From a virus, in the IMG/VR virus record IMGVR_UViG_3300043403_000054, positions 1-47,322 of that record: a DNA stretch of 47,322 nucleotides; one strand, written 5' to 3'. Of this stretch, positions 35,280 through 45,400 are shown piece by piece. Position numbers and translations under genes: made by a program. Position 1 is the stretch's first letter. The number at the start of each line of letters is the position of its first letter. Under the pieces are notes generated by a model, which was not told the DNA's origin, made no database searches, and worked only from the letters and a program-made list of their open reading frames with translations.

Positions 35280-37787
35280 ATGACCTTCTTCCTTGACGGG
35301 AAAATCGACATGCCCCGTCGCGGGCCGAACGTGGCGCTGCCGGACAACAGCGACGGCATTGGGGCGGGCTTTAGGTCGGCACTCCGAGGCGCGGACCAAT
35401 TCATCGGGCTCGAGGCCACGAAGCAAAAGGAAGCCACGCCGCTTGCCGTCCAGGCGGGGGAGAGGATGGGCGTCGACGCGCTGCACACATACTTCTCGGG
35501 CCGGGCGCAAGAGACCATGCCGGGGGCGCAGACCCCGAAGTATCCCGATGTGCAGACCTACATCGACGTGCTGGGTCCGGACGCGGTTCTCAACGCGGCG
35601 CGGGAGCAGGCCAAGACCGACCCTGCCGCTTGGGCGGACATGGACTTCTCGCAAGAAACCATCGACGCCAAGGCGACGGAGCGGCAGAAGGCAGAGGGAG
35701 CCGCCGATCAGGAACTCATCGCATTGTCGCCGAACCCGGTTCGCAACGCGCTGGTTGGTGGCCTTGGGGCCGGGGTGGTGGACCCGATCAACATCGCAGC
35801 CATGCCTCTTGGCCTTGGCGGCGGATCGTTCCTTCGGGTTCTTGCGCGAGAGGCCCTGATCAACGGCGGGATCGAGGCGGTCGAGTTTCCGACCCGTGCG
35901 AAGGTGGCGGAACGGCTTGGTCAGGAAGCCCCCAGCCTGATCGGAAGCGTGGCGATGGGCGCGGCGGTCGGTGGCGTCTTTGCGGGCGTTTTTGACGGTC
36001 TGCCGCGGGCGCTGCGGGGCATCGGCTATTACCGCGAGATGAAGAAAGTCCGGCCGGACGCGACCATCCGGCCCGAGACGCAGGAAGTGGCTATCCAGTC
36101 GGCGGAGCGCGCGATCACAGAGGGGACGGACCCGCTCAAGGCCGTGCAGCAGGCTATCCTGTCAGAGCCGCCACCGGCCCGGCGCCCGCTGATCCTCGAC
36201 GACAGCATGAGGGTGGCAGATCCGGTCGCTCGCGCACCGTCGGCAATTTATGGCGATGACGCCCGCAATGATGTTCGGATCACAATCAACGACATTTTTG
36301 AGGAGGCTCTCGCGCAGAAGGAGAGGGGCAACGTAGCTGGGGTTTCGGTGACGCGCATTGACTTGGATCAGGTCAGTGCTGGTGCAGATGCTTTTCTGAA
36401 CGGTGAAGCAGCGCCGCCGAAGATGAAATCACGAGAAGGCCAAATTCTCGCAGACTTTGGCTACAACAAAGCGAAGCAGCAAGTCGAAAGCCTTGGCTAT
36501 GAGCCTCAAACACCAGAGCCGACCGCTTTGGCCCCGGACCCGATCAGCACGCAGCCGCTGGAGCCTGTGCCGGGCATCCCGAACACCACGGACCAGATTG
36601 CGGCGGTTGCCAAGAAGGGCATCGCCAAGGCCAAAGAGCCGACCTCTCTCAAGACCTTTGTGGTCAACATGGGCGGCATCTGGAAGGGCAGCGACGGCGG
36701 CGAACTAGCTGCGATGGGGTATCGCAGGCCCGGCTTTCTCAAGAAGGAAAAATTCAAGAGGTCGACCGCTGGCAACAACGGCGGTGGTCGGGATGTTGAC
36801 GAAATGCGAGAACTGGCGGCCGAGGCCGGCTATCTGCCAATGGACAGCACCGTGGCGGATTTTCTTGACGCTCTCGATGGGGATGTGCGCGGCACCAACC
36901 GGCGGTATGCCCAAGGTGAGGCTGGCCCGACAACACGCAAGACATATGACCCGGACTATGTGCCGGAGCGCGCATGGGCCGACCCGGACCCAGAGGGCCG
37001 CGGGTTCATGGTCAATCTGGACAACTATGAGTTTGCCCACGGCGCCGACGCCCCGAATGCCATTGCCCGCAATGTGGACGAATATCTGGCCGAAAAGGGC
37101 TACACCCTCGGAGATCAGGACAAGCGGGAAATCTTGGCGGTTCTGACGACCCGTGGCGGCGACGCTGAAGATCTGATACATTCGGCCATAGCGCGCGAGA
37201 TCGAGGAGGGCGAATACGCCGTCCTCCGTGCCGAAAGAGGAGAGGCATATGGCGGAGCAGCCACAGGCGACCCGTATCCAACGGAAAGAGGCGTGGGTGA
37301 TGAAGTCGATCTCGCGGGCCGAGGCGCTTCTGGCAAACCCGAAGCTGCCACCGGAAATGCGCCCGAGCCTGGAGCGCGCCCTGGCGAACCTGCGAGTGAG
37401 CGCACAGACATCGGCGACCAGTTCCTCATCCCCGACACCCGGAAGCTAGACGATTATTCTAAGCGCATCGCCAAGGCGCAGGCAGGGGCTAAGGCCCTGC
37501 AATCCGCCATGCGGTCCAGCCTTCCCCAGCAAAGGGTCGAAGATGATGCTGGCGGCCTGTTTGGCGGGGCGCAGCAAGACATGTTTTCCGACCCGGCTGA
37601 TCCGAAATCCAAGCCAGCGCAGATCGCCATGGTTGAGGGGCTTCGGGATGATCTTTCGGCCAACGGTGACTTCATGGTCGACGTGGGCAACGGGCCAGTG
37701 AGGGCTTCCACCATGCTTCGAGAACTGGACGACGATCTTGACTTCGAGGACATTCTGACCGCCTGCGGCAAGAGGGGACCGGCATGA
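35280..37787 (+). CDS. Large internal virion protein (835 aa)
   Basis: The N-terminal third contains hydrophobic Gly/Ala-rich helices (NALVGGLGAGVVDPINIAAM and SLIGSVAMGAAVGGVFAGVF) suited to membrane passage. Residues ~470-560 show FVVNMGGIWKGSDGGELAAM, GFLKKEKFK and LAAEAGYLPMDSTVADFLDA, a module shared by large polyvalent phage proteins. The C-terminal third is a low-complexity linker and an acidic tail. I place the start at the ATG two bases after the upstream stop. A coherent reading frame is nested within its linker region (37249-37449). Confidence 0.78.
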   Translation: MTFFLDGKIDMPRRGPNVALPDNSDGIGAGFRSALRGADQFIGLEATKQKEATPLAVQAGERMGVDALHTYFSGRAQETMPGAQTPKYPDVQTYIDVLGPDAVLNAAREQAKTDPAAWADMDFSQETIDAKATERQKAEGAADQELIALSPNPVRNALVGGLGAGVVDPINIAAMPLGLGGGSFLRVLAREALINGGIEAVEFPTRAKVAERLGQEAPSLIGSVAMGAAVGGVFAGVFDGLPRALRGIGYYREMKKVRPDATIRPETQEVAIQSAERAITEGTDPLKAVQQAILSEPPPARRPLILDDSMRVADPVARAPSAIYGDDARNDVRITINDIFEEALAQKERGNVAGVSVTRIDLDQVSAGADAFLNGEAAPPKMKSREGQILADFGYNKAKQQVESLGYEPQTPEPTALAPDPISTQPLEPVPGIPNTTDQIAAVAKKGIAKAKEPTSLKTFVVNMGGIWKGSDGGELAAMGYRRPGFLKKEKFKRSTAGNNGGGRDVDEMRELAAEAGYLPMDSTVADFLDALDGDVRGTNRRYAQGEAGPTTRKTYDPDYVPERAWADPDPEGRGFMVNLDNYEFAHGADAPNAIARNVDEYLAEKGYTLGDQDKREILAVLTTRGGDAEDLIHSAIAREIEEGEYAVLRAERGEAYGGAATGDPYPTERGVGDEVDLAGRGASGKPEAATGNAPEPGARPGEPASERTDIGDQFLIPDTRKLDDYSKRIAKAQAGAKALQSAMRSSLPQQRVEDDAGGLFGGAQQDMFSDPADPKSKPAQIAMVEGLRDDLSANGDFMVDVGNGPVRASTMLRELDDDLDFEDILTACGKRGPA
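37249..37449 (+). CDS. Nested out-of-frame ORF inside the internal virion gene (66 aa)
   Basis: An ATG preceded by AGGAG at six bases opens a second frame within the 835-residue gene. The product begins MAEQPQATRIQRKEAWVMKS and continues ISRAEALLANPKLPPEMRPS then LERALANLRVS: a plausible helical domain, unlike the Arg/Pro-rich shadows elsewhere. In the main frame the same DNA encodes a Gly/Pro/Glu-rich linker, so the constraint seems to lie on the nested frame. It is probably a small overprinted protein or a domain that was once in frame. Function unknown. Confidence 0.42.
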   Translation: MAEQPQATRIQRKEAWVMKSISRAEALLANPKLPPEMRPSLERALANLRVSAQTSATSSSSPTPGS

Positions 37788-40306
37788 GCCTTTTCGATTG
37801 CATCCAGCGCGCGATGGACGATCCGGAAATCAAAGCCGACAAGGCGCGTGGTGAGCGGGCGCAAGCAATGTGGCGCGAACTGTCGGATCGGTATGCGCGC
37901 GACGGACACCCGCGCCATGCCGCTGAACAGTTGGCCGGCGACGACGTGAAGGAAGCATTCCGCCGTGAGGCCGGGGAAAGGCGTCACGTCTATCTGGCGC
38001 AAGCCTCTTTCCAGAGGAAGGCGCAGGCTCATGTGATGAACACCGCCGTCCCAGACATGACGCGCCGGATGGAAAAAGCCCACTTTGCGCGAACCGCCCT
38101 TGTGCGACGGTTCAACGGACGGCTTGGGGAATACCTGAAGCGTCATGCCCCCCGAAAGCGGGATCTGGTAAAGGGAAAACCGCGTGACCTGGCAGAGCAG
38201 ATGGAAATCGCTGACGAACTGGCCGGAGTGGCAAGCGGGAACCCAATTGCCAAACTTCTTGCTGACGGCATTCGGGATGCACTCGAAGATCTCCGCCTGA
38301 TGTTTAACGAGGCGGGCGGGCTGATCTCCAAGCTGGAAAATTGGGACGTGCCCCACATGCACGACGAGCTGGCACTGAAGCGCGCCGGTTTTGATGAGTG
38401 GTTCAAGAAGATTGACGGCCAGCTTGCGTGGGAGCGAATTGTCGATCCTCTGACCGGCCGCCCCATGATGGTCGACGGTCGAACCGGCAGGCCATCCGAC
38501 GCCAGCCGCCGGTCATTCCTTCGGTCGGCATATGACAACATCGTCTTTGGGCGCGACACCGAGAACGTGGTCTATGGCAAGCCGCAGGGTGTGGCGACCT
38601 ACCGCAAGCACCAAGACCAGCGCCACCTGCACTTCAAGTCAGGCCGCGACTGGATGGAATACAACCGGGATTTTGGCACCGGAGGCCTTCACCAGACACT
38701 CATGGGTCACGTTCACCGCATGGCGCGGGACATCACGCTCATGCGTGAGTTCGGCCCAAATCCGAAGCTGGGCGCGCAATACGAGGCGGACCTCTGGAGG
38801 GCCAAAGCCAAGAAGTCGCAGGATGAGCCGCTTTTGGCGGGCATCACGTCGGACAGCGCGCAGGCCATGCGGATGATGAATGTTCAAAGCGGCGGTGCGG
38901 CACCGACCGAAGGCTGGATGCAATGGGTGGCTACAACCGGGTCAACTACGCGGCATGTCTTGTCGTCGGCGCACTTGGACCGGGCAATCATTGCCTCGAT
39001 CTCGGACTTGAACACCATGCGCGTAGCCGCCAACGCGATGGGCATGAGTGGTCGGAACCTCATTGCCAAGCAGATTGGCCTTCTGCCCTCTTTGTCGCGC
39101 GAACAGCTGCTTCGGGCAGGATGGGTGGGTGACACACAGGCAGACGGCGGAACCGCGCTTGCCCGGTTTCAGCAAGAGGTTGCCCCGCGAGAGTTTGCCG
39201 AACGACTGTCGAACCTTGCCATGCGCGTGCAGGGGCTTGCGGCTTGGACCGACCGGGCGCGGGCCATTTCCTATCAAGAGTTCTCGGGCGCGATGGATGA
39301 TTTTGTCGGCCGCCCGCTTGCGGACATGCCGCTTGCGCTGCGAAACCACTTTCAGAAGTGGGGCGTGACCGAAAAGGATTGGGCGGAGTTTTCCCGTCCT
39401 GAAAACCGCTTTGTCGCGGACAACGGCGCAACGTTCCTGATGCCGATCTACTGGCGGAACACGACGGACATGCGCCCTGATTTGGCCGACAGGCTGTTCT
39501 TCAAGATCCAAGGCGCGACCGAGGAGTGGATGAACGAAGCGGTCGTGACCGCAAGCCCGTTGATGCAAGGCTGGACCGATCCGTCGGCTATCAATCTGCC
39601 GCCGGGGCACCCCATCTATGAAATCGTGAAGTCCGGGACGATGTATAAGTCCTTCCCTCTGACTTTCACGATAAACCAGATCCGGCGGGGATTGGCGGTG
39701 TTCAACGAAGCCGGAGGTGGATGGAAGGGCGCTGGGGCCGCGTCTGGGTATGCGATCAACGTTGTCGCGGGCGCCACCGTTTTGGGGGCCGTTTCATTGC
39801 AGATTGGAGACATCGGGCTTGGGCGCGACCCCCAAGACATGACGACGCCGGAGTTCTGGGCGCGAGCGACGCTCAAGGGTGGTGGATTTGCCGTTCTGGG
39901 GGATCTCATCGCATCCGGGCAGTCCGTATATGGCGGCGACTTCAAGGACTGGCTGATTGGCCCGTTTGTGCCAGCAATTCAGGACGCATGGGGCCTGACC
40001 GGAGGCGCGGCCATGACTGCGATCTGGCAGGCCGCCAATGGCGAAGATATCGACCTGAAATACGCCAAAAGCCTTACCGACGCCATGCGCCGCTACACCC
40101 CCATGGGGCAAACGCCACTCATCGGCCCGGCCTACGAGCGGCTGATCATCGACCGGCTTCTCATGCTTTTGGACCCAGAGGCCATGGAAAACGTGGCAAA
40201 GGCCGCCAAAAAGCGGGACAAGGACGTTGGCGGCGGAAGCTACTGGATGCCCGGAAGCCCGCTGCCGGGCCGGATGCCAAACTTCGGGAACGCGATTGGT
40301 CAGTAA
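37784..40306 (+). CDS. Internal virion protein D-like, T7 gp16-type position (840 aa)
   Basis: The product begins MSLFDCIQRAMDDPEIKADK and is largely helical. It contains SAYDNIVFGRDTENVVYGKP, HRMARDITLMREFGPNPKLG, TTRHVLSSAHLDRAIIASIS and, near the end, hydrophobic segments (ASGYAINVVAGATVLGAVSL). The C-terminus GSPLPGRMPNFGNAIG resembles tails of podoviral ejection proteins. It has no obvious enzymatic motif. The start overlaps the upstream stop (ATGA). It ends the three-gene ejection block. Confidence 0.75.
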   Translation: MSLFDCIQRAMDDPEIKADKARGERAQAMWRELSDRYARDGHPRHAAEQLAGDDVKEAFRREAGERRHVYLAQASFQRKAQAHVMNTAVPDMTRRMEKAHFARTALVRRFNGRLGEYLKRHAPRKRDLVKGKPRDLAEQMEIADELAGVASGNPIAKLLADGIRDALEDLRLMFNEAGGLISKLENWDVPHMHDELALKRAGFDEWFKKIDGQLAWERIVDPLTGRPMMVDGRTGRPSDASRRSFLRSAYDNIVFGRDTENVVYGKPQGVATYRKHQDQRHLHFKSGRDWMEYNRDFGTGGLHQTLMGHVHRMARDITLMREFGPNPKLGAQYEADLWRAKAKKSQDEPLLAGITSDSAQAMRMMNVQSGGAAPTEGWMQWVATTGSTTRHVLSSAHLDRAIIASISDLNTMRVAANAMGMSGRNLIAKQIGLLPSLSREQLLRAGWVGDTQADGGTALARFQQEVAPREFAERLSNLAMRVQGLAAWTDRARAISYQEFSGAMDDFVGRPLADMPLALRNHFQKWGVTEKDWAEFSRPENRFVADNGATFLMPIYWRNTTDMRPDLADRLFFKIQGATEEWMNEAVVTASPLMQGWTDPSAINLPPGHPIYEIVKSGTMYKSFPLTFTINQIRRGLAVFNEAGGGWKGAGAASGYAINVVAGATVLGAVSLQIGDIGLGRDPQDMTTPEFWARATLKGGGFAVLGDLIASGQSVYGGDFKDWLIGPFVPAIQDAWGLTGGAAMTAIWQAANGEDIDLKYAKSLTDAMRRYTPMGQTPLIGPAYERLIIDRLLMLLDPEAMENVAKAAKKRDKDVGGGSYWMPGSPLPGRMPNFGNAIGQ

Positions 40307-40377
40307 ACCAGCGTTGTAAGCCAGCCTGCGGCCAGCACGATGACGATCGACAGCGCCACGATCCGATTGTCCGTCAT
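40300..40377 (-). CDS. 25-residue antisense membrane peptide
   Basis: On the minus strand, GGAG lies exactly seven bases before an ATG that opens a 25-codon frame: MTDNRIVALSIVIVLAAGWL followed by TTLVY. This is a single membrane helix with a short charged N-terminus. It overlaps the stop of the internal virion gene by seven bases, tail to tail, and uses the gap that follows. A tiny gene against the direction of the late operon would need its own promoter, so expression in the lysogen is possible. The long antisense frame that contains it is otherwise a shadow. Confidence 0.5.
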   Translation of the reverse strand: MTDNRIVALSIVIVLAAGWLTTLVY

Positions 40378-40452
40378 TCTCGTTCTCCAAAGTGCATGAG
40401 TGAAATCTCTCTGTGCGGGCAAGGGTAGCACAACCTTGCATGGGAGACCATT

Positions 40453-40689
40453 ATGCCCGCTTTGACCGTTACCGACGCCTGGCAGAGCCGCACGCTCGCG
40501 GCCAACGAACTCTGGCAATGCTGGTCCGGTGTCCTTCAGATCGACACCTCTGCCAGCGTAGACGGGTCTGGCGTCCGGCTTTTTGGCGGCAACAGCCAGA
40601 ACTGCGCCATTGCCCTGCCGAACGGTGCGACCATCTTCTACCGCAGCATTCACGGCCCGTGTGTGGCCGGGTATGTCCCGCAGGCGTAG
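40453..40689 (+). CDS. Small structural protein before the tail fibre (78 aa)
   Basis: GGGAGACCATT precedes the ATG. The product ALTVTDAWQSRTLAANELWQ followed by CWSGVLQIDTSASVDGSGVR reads as a compact beta-rich domain, of the kind found as small decoration or fibre-head proteins. It is followed after three bases by the tail fibre, so fibre attachment is a possible role. Family unknown. Confidence 0.65.
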   Translation: MPALTVTDAWQSRTLAANELWQCWSGVLQIDTSASVDGSGVRLFGGNSQNCAIALPNGATIFYRSIHGPCVAGYVPQA

Positions 40690-40692
40690 TGA

Positions 40693-41952
40693 ATGGCAAC
40701 CGTCCCCGCCACGCCCCGCACGAACCGGATCACGCTGGCGTCGCCGTCTGCCGGTCCTTTCCTTGTCGGCTTCCGGCTGTTCGACACTTCCATCGACGTG
40801 TATGTCAACGGCATCAAGGTGGTTACGGGCTGGACCCTGACATTCACGCCGGTCAACGGCTACGACGACGCCGCCTCGATCACCTTCGCCAGCGCGCAAA
40901 TCGCCGGGACCGTAATTCAGATTGACGGGGCGTCCCTGCCAGCGCGGGCGGATGATTATATCTCCGGCGAGCCCAACCTCACCGCCAAGATGAACGCCGA
41001 ACTTGCCGACGTGTGGGCGGCCCTGTCGGACATCAACCAACTGCTTCGGCGATCCGTGCGAACCATGGATGGTGTTGCTCCGGTTCTGGGCCTGACCGAC
41101 GCCCTGATCCAGGCGCTGCCCGCTACGCTTCAGAACCTTCAGGATGCGATCATCCAGGCCGGAAACGTCCCATCGCCGACCGCGCCAGATGTGGGCCGCT
41201 CGCTTCGGGCAACGGGCGTCAGCACGTTCGGCTGGGTAGACAATCCGCTGCCGCCCGGTCGCAACAAGATCATCAACGGGCAGGGCCGGGTCAACCAGCG
41301 AGGCTATGTCTCGGGCACGGCTACCGTCGCTGCAAACCAATACACGCTGGACCGCTGGCGCGTGGTCGTGTCAGGGCAAAGCCTGACTTTTACCGGCGAC
41401 AACTCCGGACGGGTGATGACGGCCCCGGCGGGCGGTGCGGAGACTGTGATCGAAGGCGGCAGCATGGAGGGCGGCACCTATGTCATCAACTGGACCGGAA
41501 CGGCGACCTGTCAGGTAAACGGGGTGTCTCGGGCAAAAGGCGCAAGCTTTGTGCTTCCGGCCTTCACTCAGGCAACTGTTCGTTTCATCGGGGGGACTTA
41601 CTCCGCCGTGCAGCTGGAACTTGGGACGGTCCCGACGCCGTTTGAATACCTGCATTACGCAGATGTAGAGCGCCTTTGTATGCGGTATTTCTATCCCACA
41701 CCCACAGCGCTTGCCACAAGACTTTATGCAGACGCGGCAACTACAAATTGGCTTGTTCGCAGGTTGATCCTCCCTGTTCCTATGCGGATAACGCCGACCC
41801 CAACAATTATCGGAGCGCCAGCCTATTTAAACTGTTCCGCGTTGACCGTCACTATGGAGGGCAACAACTCATGGGCCGAGAGGGTGACTATTACGGCGCC
41901 GGGCAGCTATCTGGTGAACGTCTACTCAGTCGAATTCAACGCGGAGATTTGA
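40693..41952 (+). CDS. Tail fibre protein with T7-like N-terminal part (419 aa)
   Basis: The N-terminal ~140 residues (FLVGFRLFDTSIDVYVNGIK, VNGYDDAASITFASAQIAGT, LPARADDYISGEPNLTAKMN) resemble the particle-binding part of T7-type tail fibres. The C-terminal part has NKIINGQGRVNQRGYVSGTA, YTLDRWRVV, VQLELGTVPTPFEY and LCMRYFYP, a carbohydrate-binding-like module common in tail fibres. It should contact the host surface. The stop overlaps the next gene's start. Confidence 0.85.
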   Translation: MATVPATPRTNRITLASPSAGPFLVGFRLFDTSIDVYVNGIKVVTGWTLTFTPVNGYDDAASITFASAQIAGTVIQIDGASLPARADDYISGEPNLTAKMNAELADVWAALSDINQLLRRSVRTMDGVAPVLGLTDALIQALPATLQNLQDAIIQAGNVPSPTAPDVGRSLRATGVSTFGWVDNPLPPGRNKIINGQGRVNQRGYVSGTATVAANQYTLDRWRVVVSGQSLTFTGDNSGRVMTAPAGGAETVIEGGSMEGGTYVINWTGTATCQVNGVSRAKGASFVLPAFTQATVRFIGGTYSAVQLELGTVPTPFEYLHYADVERLCMRYFYPTPTALATRLYADAATTNWLVRRLILPVPMRITPTPTIIGAPAYLNCSALTVTMEGNNSWAERVTITAPGSYLVNVYSVEFNAEI

Positions 41953-42362
41953 TGATGCGCAATGAAATGACCAAGGCGCAGGCGCAAAAAGAAGCAAACG
42001 CCTTCAAGCGCCAGTTCGTCTACAAGTCTGATGGATGGCTGGACAGCTTCCGCATCCTCGACGGCGAGGGGCGGCTGGAAGGCGATTGCGACGACGCGGC
42101 GGTGTCGATGCTCTGGCGGGTCGAAGGCCGGGATATGGGGCGCTTTTGGGGCGCTCTGAAATCGGGCGAGGCCGTGATCTGGTATTGCAAGATAGCCCCC
42201 TCGGGCGCTCGTCACGCAATCCTGTGGCATCGGTCCTACGGCTGGATTGAGAACGGCAGTTTCAAGTGGACGCCGGAACCCGCGAAAGATTTGAAGCTGG
42301 GGCGCAAGATGTCCGTGCTGTGGCTGCGGGCGAAAATGCTGCTCGGCCGCTTGGGTGCTTAG
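41952..42362 (+). CDS. Transglutaminase/cysteine-protease-like protein (136 aa)
   Basis: The core GEGRLEGDCDDAAVSMLWRV, with Cys followed by acidic residues, then RHAILWHRSYGWIENGSFKW with a His after a strand, resembles bacterial transglutaminase-like cysteine proteinases (Cys-His active site). Whether it is active is uncertain. It lies between the tail fibre and the putative spike, with GGAGATTTG before the ATG, and could process or cross-link fibre proteins. The TGATG overlap couples it to the fibre gene. Confidence 0.62.
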   Translation: MMRNEMTKAQAQKEANAFKRQFVYKSDGWLDSFRILDGEGRLEGDCDDAAVSMLWRVEGRDMGRFWGALKSGEAVIWYCKIAPSGARHAILWHRSYGWIENGSFKWTPEPAKDLKLGRKMSVLWLRAKMLLGRLGA

Positions 42363-42418
42363 GTAGATATAGAGCCCCTGACATAGCCTCCGCGCAACAC
42401 AAGCCGGAGACTGTTAAG

Positions 42419-45400
42419 ATGAGATTGCAGGTGCGAATGGGTCTATCTCGGGCGCGGGCAAGCGGAGCCGCGACCGTCCCATCTGCAATTACGGTAGGCC
42501 AGTGGACGCTCACCGACGTTCCGTCAGCCGGCGGCGACACTCTCAGCATCAACATCAACGCGCTGCCGCCCAACGGTGGCTCGGCCATCACCGCCTTGCA
42601 GTATCGGCTGAACGGCGGCGTCGCCACCGCCCTGACGGGGGTTGGCACGGGCTCGCGGTCAATCACGGTGCCGGCGACGGCGCTGGCTCAGATTGAGATC
42701 CGGGCGGTCAACGCCATCGGCAACGGTGCTTGGTCTGACCTGAAGTCGGCCACCCCAACCGTTGCGGCTACGGCGCCGGCAACGATCACTGTGGGCCAGT
42801 GGACACTTGCGGACAGCCCGAGTGCTGGCGGCGACACTCTGACGATCAACCTGATCTCTGCCCCGGCAAATGGGGGCTCTGCGATCACTTCCTACGAGTT
42901 CCGGCGCAACGGAGGCGCCTGGTCCACGCTTCCCGGCGGCACGGGCCTTGGGTCGCGGAACATCACCGTCCTTGCAACGACCCTGGCCAACATCGAACTG
43001 CGCGCTGTCAATGCCATCGGCAATGCCGCAGCATCCGACACCAAGTCGGCCACGCCGACGATATCCTCGGGCTACACGGCCCGCTTCGGTGCGGGTGCGG
43101 ATCAGGGTAGCGGCACGGGCGCGTTCAACACCGCCCTCTATACTGGATCGACCCCGGCCAACGGCACCTACGGCAACTTTACTGTCTCGGGCGGAATCAT
43201 TACGCCGAACGGGTCTCAGACTGTCGGCACCTACAGTGTGGGCGGTTGGCCGGTGCAGGTCATCAGCGGCTACAAGGCGGTAGCGAACCAGACCGAGTGG
43301 AACGCGCTGACCCCGGCCAACATCGGCGGCAAGACCGTCCTTGTTCGTGAGGCGGCAGCATTGTCGGTTTCGACATCGTGGAACCAGAACTCAGACTTCA
43401 ACTGGGCCACGATCCTTGGCGACGGGGATGATCCGCGCATTGACACGAGCAGCGGGAAAGACAGCCGGAAACACTTCGTCACTTGGGGCACCTTGAGCAG
43501 CAAGAGACTAATCCTTGACCGGCTGCGTTTTGTCACGGGATCAGCCGCAGGGGCTAAAGTTGGCGGCATCTACTTTGGTTCTCTTGGCGGGAACCCTTCT
43601 AATGACCTTCAGGTCTTGCGGTGCGCTGTTATTGCTTCGCGGCCTGATCCGTTTGGCAACTTCACAGGGGGCGTCAGCAGTTTCCCTGGCGGTGATGGCA
43701 TAAGGTTTGTTGCGCCTGTCAGCCGCGTCTCTGTTCGGGACAATTATGTCATTGGCGGTTGCGGAGCGCCTGCAACTATCTCGCTTGACGAGGTGACGGG
43801 CTTTGCCGAGATGATCGGGAACTGGGTGGATATGGCCTATCTGGACGGGATCAACCCGCCAGCCTCCGGTTCCGCGAATGCCGTTCTGATGGGCGGCAAC
43901 CTTGTCACCCGGCCCATGTCGGCGGGCGCGGCTGACGTGGGAGACCCTCACGCAGACGGGACGCAATTTCAGGGCTCCGCGCATGGCGTGGTTGAGGCCA
44001 ACGCCTACATCATCGGTTCAAGCCGTGGCGAGTGGCAAAGCTTCTTTGCCCAAGACGGCGACTGCGCCTTGATGGTGCGAAACATCGTCGTGGCTGACCT
44101 GTCGCCTAATCAGGTATCTATTGGGGACCCCATCGGGTCGCGGATCGAAAACTGCACTTGGCTACCCCCAGCCGGGGCAAGCTTCCCGATTGCCGGGTCA
44201 AGGGGCGGCATTCGAGACAACCTTCGGTTCCGTGGGTCACTGCTGGGAACCAACGATATCGTCAACTGCGTCTATCGTGTCGCCGCTTCCGACATCAATG
44301 CGGGCGTGACCCAGACGGGCGCGCTTGATGTTCAGACGTGGCTGGGATTGGACTGGGACACAAATTTCCCGAACTGGTCGATCAGCGGACTGCCGACCCT
44401 TCAAAACGTGTTCCAGGTTCATGCGGTCGGTGTTGGTGCAGCCGCAGGGAAGGGTGCTGCCGCAGGCATCAATTCTTGGGGGGCAGAACGGTCAAGCTAT
44501 GTCCTGAACGTCACCACGCCCGTCGTCAGCAGCATCGCAATCACTCCCGCCGCTGACGGCTTCACCGGAACGCTTCGGACCAGCGTGGGGCATAACAACG
44601 TGTTCTACTGCCTCGTCCCGCAAGCGCAGGGCAACCCGACATGGCGCGAGATCAAGGAGCGCCGGGTTCCAAACGGGGTCTGCTACGGGCAGGTCTGGTG
44701 CAGCCGGGCCGCAGCGGGAACAACGGATTTGGCGATCTCGGGCAACACGGCGTCACCGGGCACGGCCTACAAGCTTTGCGCAGTGGCCGAAAACGGCTGG
44801 TCCGTCCAGTCGGCAGTGACTACGGCCAACTTCTCGACGACCGCAGCCGGCATCACCCGAGTTGGTGTCGGAACGCTGGTTTCCTACAACAGCGCAGCCG
44901 ACTGCGTGATGCCGATCCCGACCGCGATCAACGGCGATTACCTTGTGGCCTTTGTGTGCCACCTTGACAGCACCCGCGAGCCGACCACGCCGTCCGGCTG
45001 GACAAAGATCGGGAACGGTGTCGCATTTACTTCCGGCTTCCCTGCTGTGGAGGTTTATGGCCGGTTCCGGGATGGATCGGAGGGCTCGACCCTCACGGTC
45101 AACACGCCGTCCGGCAGCGGCCAGCTGGTCGGCTTTGTCGCTGCCTATCGCGGGGTATCCGGCCCCGGAAACCAAGCCACGATAGACGCCTTCAACGTGG
45201 CCTCGCGGGCAACTCCAAGCCTGACCGCAACGGCGGGAAGCTGCCTTCTGCACGTCTGGGCCGCTTGGGGTGACAGCCAGACCCTGCCGACACCGGGCGA
45301 TCTTATCGCGGCGGGTTACACCCCCGACCTCAATGTGTGGCTGGGGGCCGAGAACCTGCTGTCTACATCAGGCGGAGCAACGGCCACGCGGACGGCAACT

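Noticed and set aside
40300-41340. A 346-codon minus-strand gene opposite the tail fibre
   Set aside because: It is a shadow of the fibre genes, with the biased composition typical of antisense frames. Only its last 25 codons have a ribosome binding site and a plausible product.
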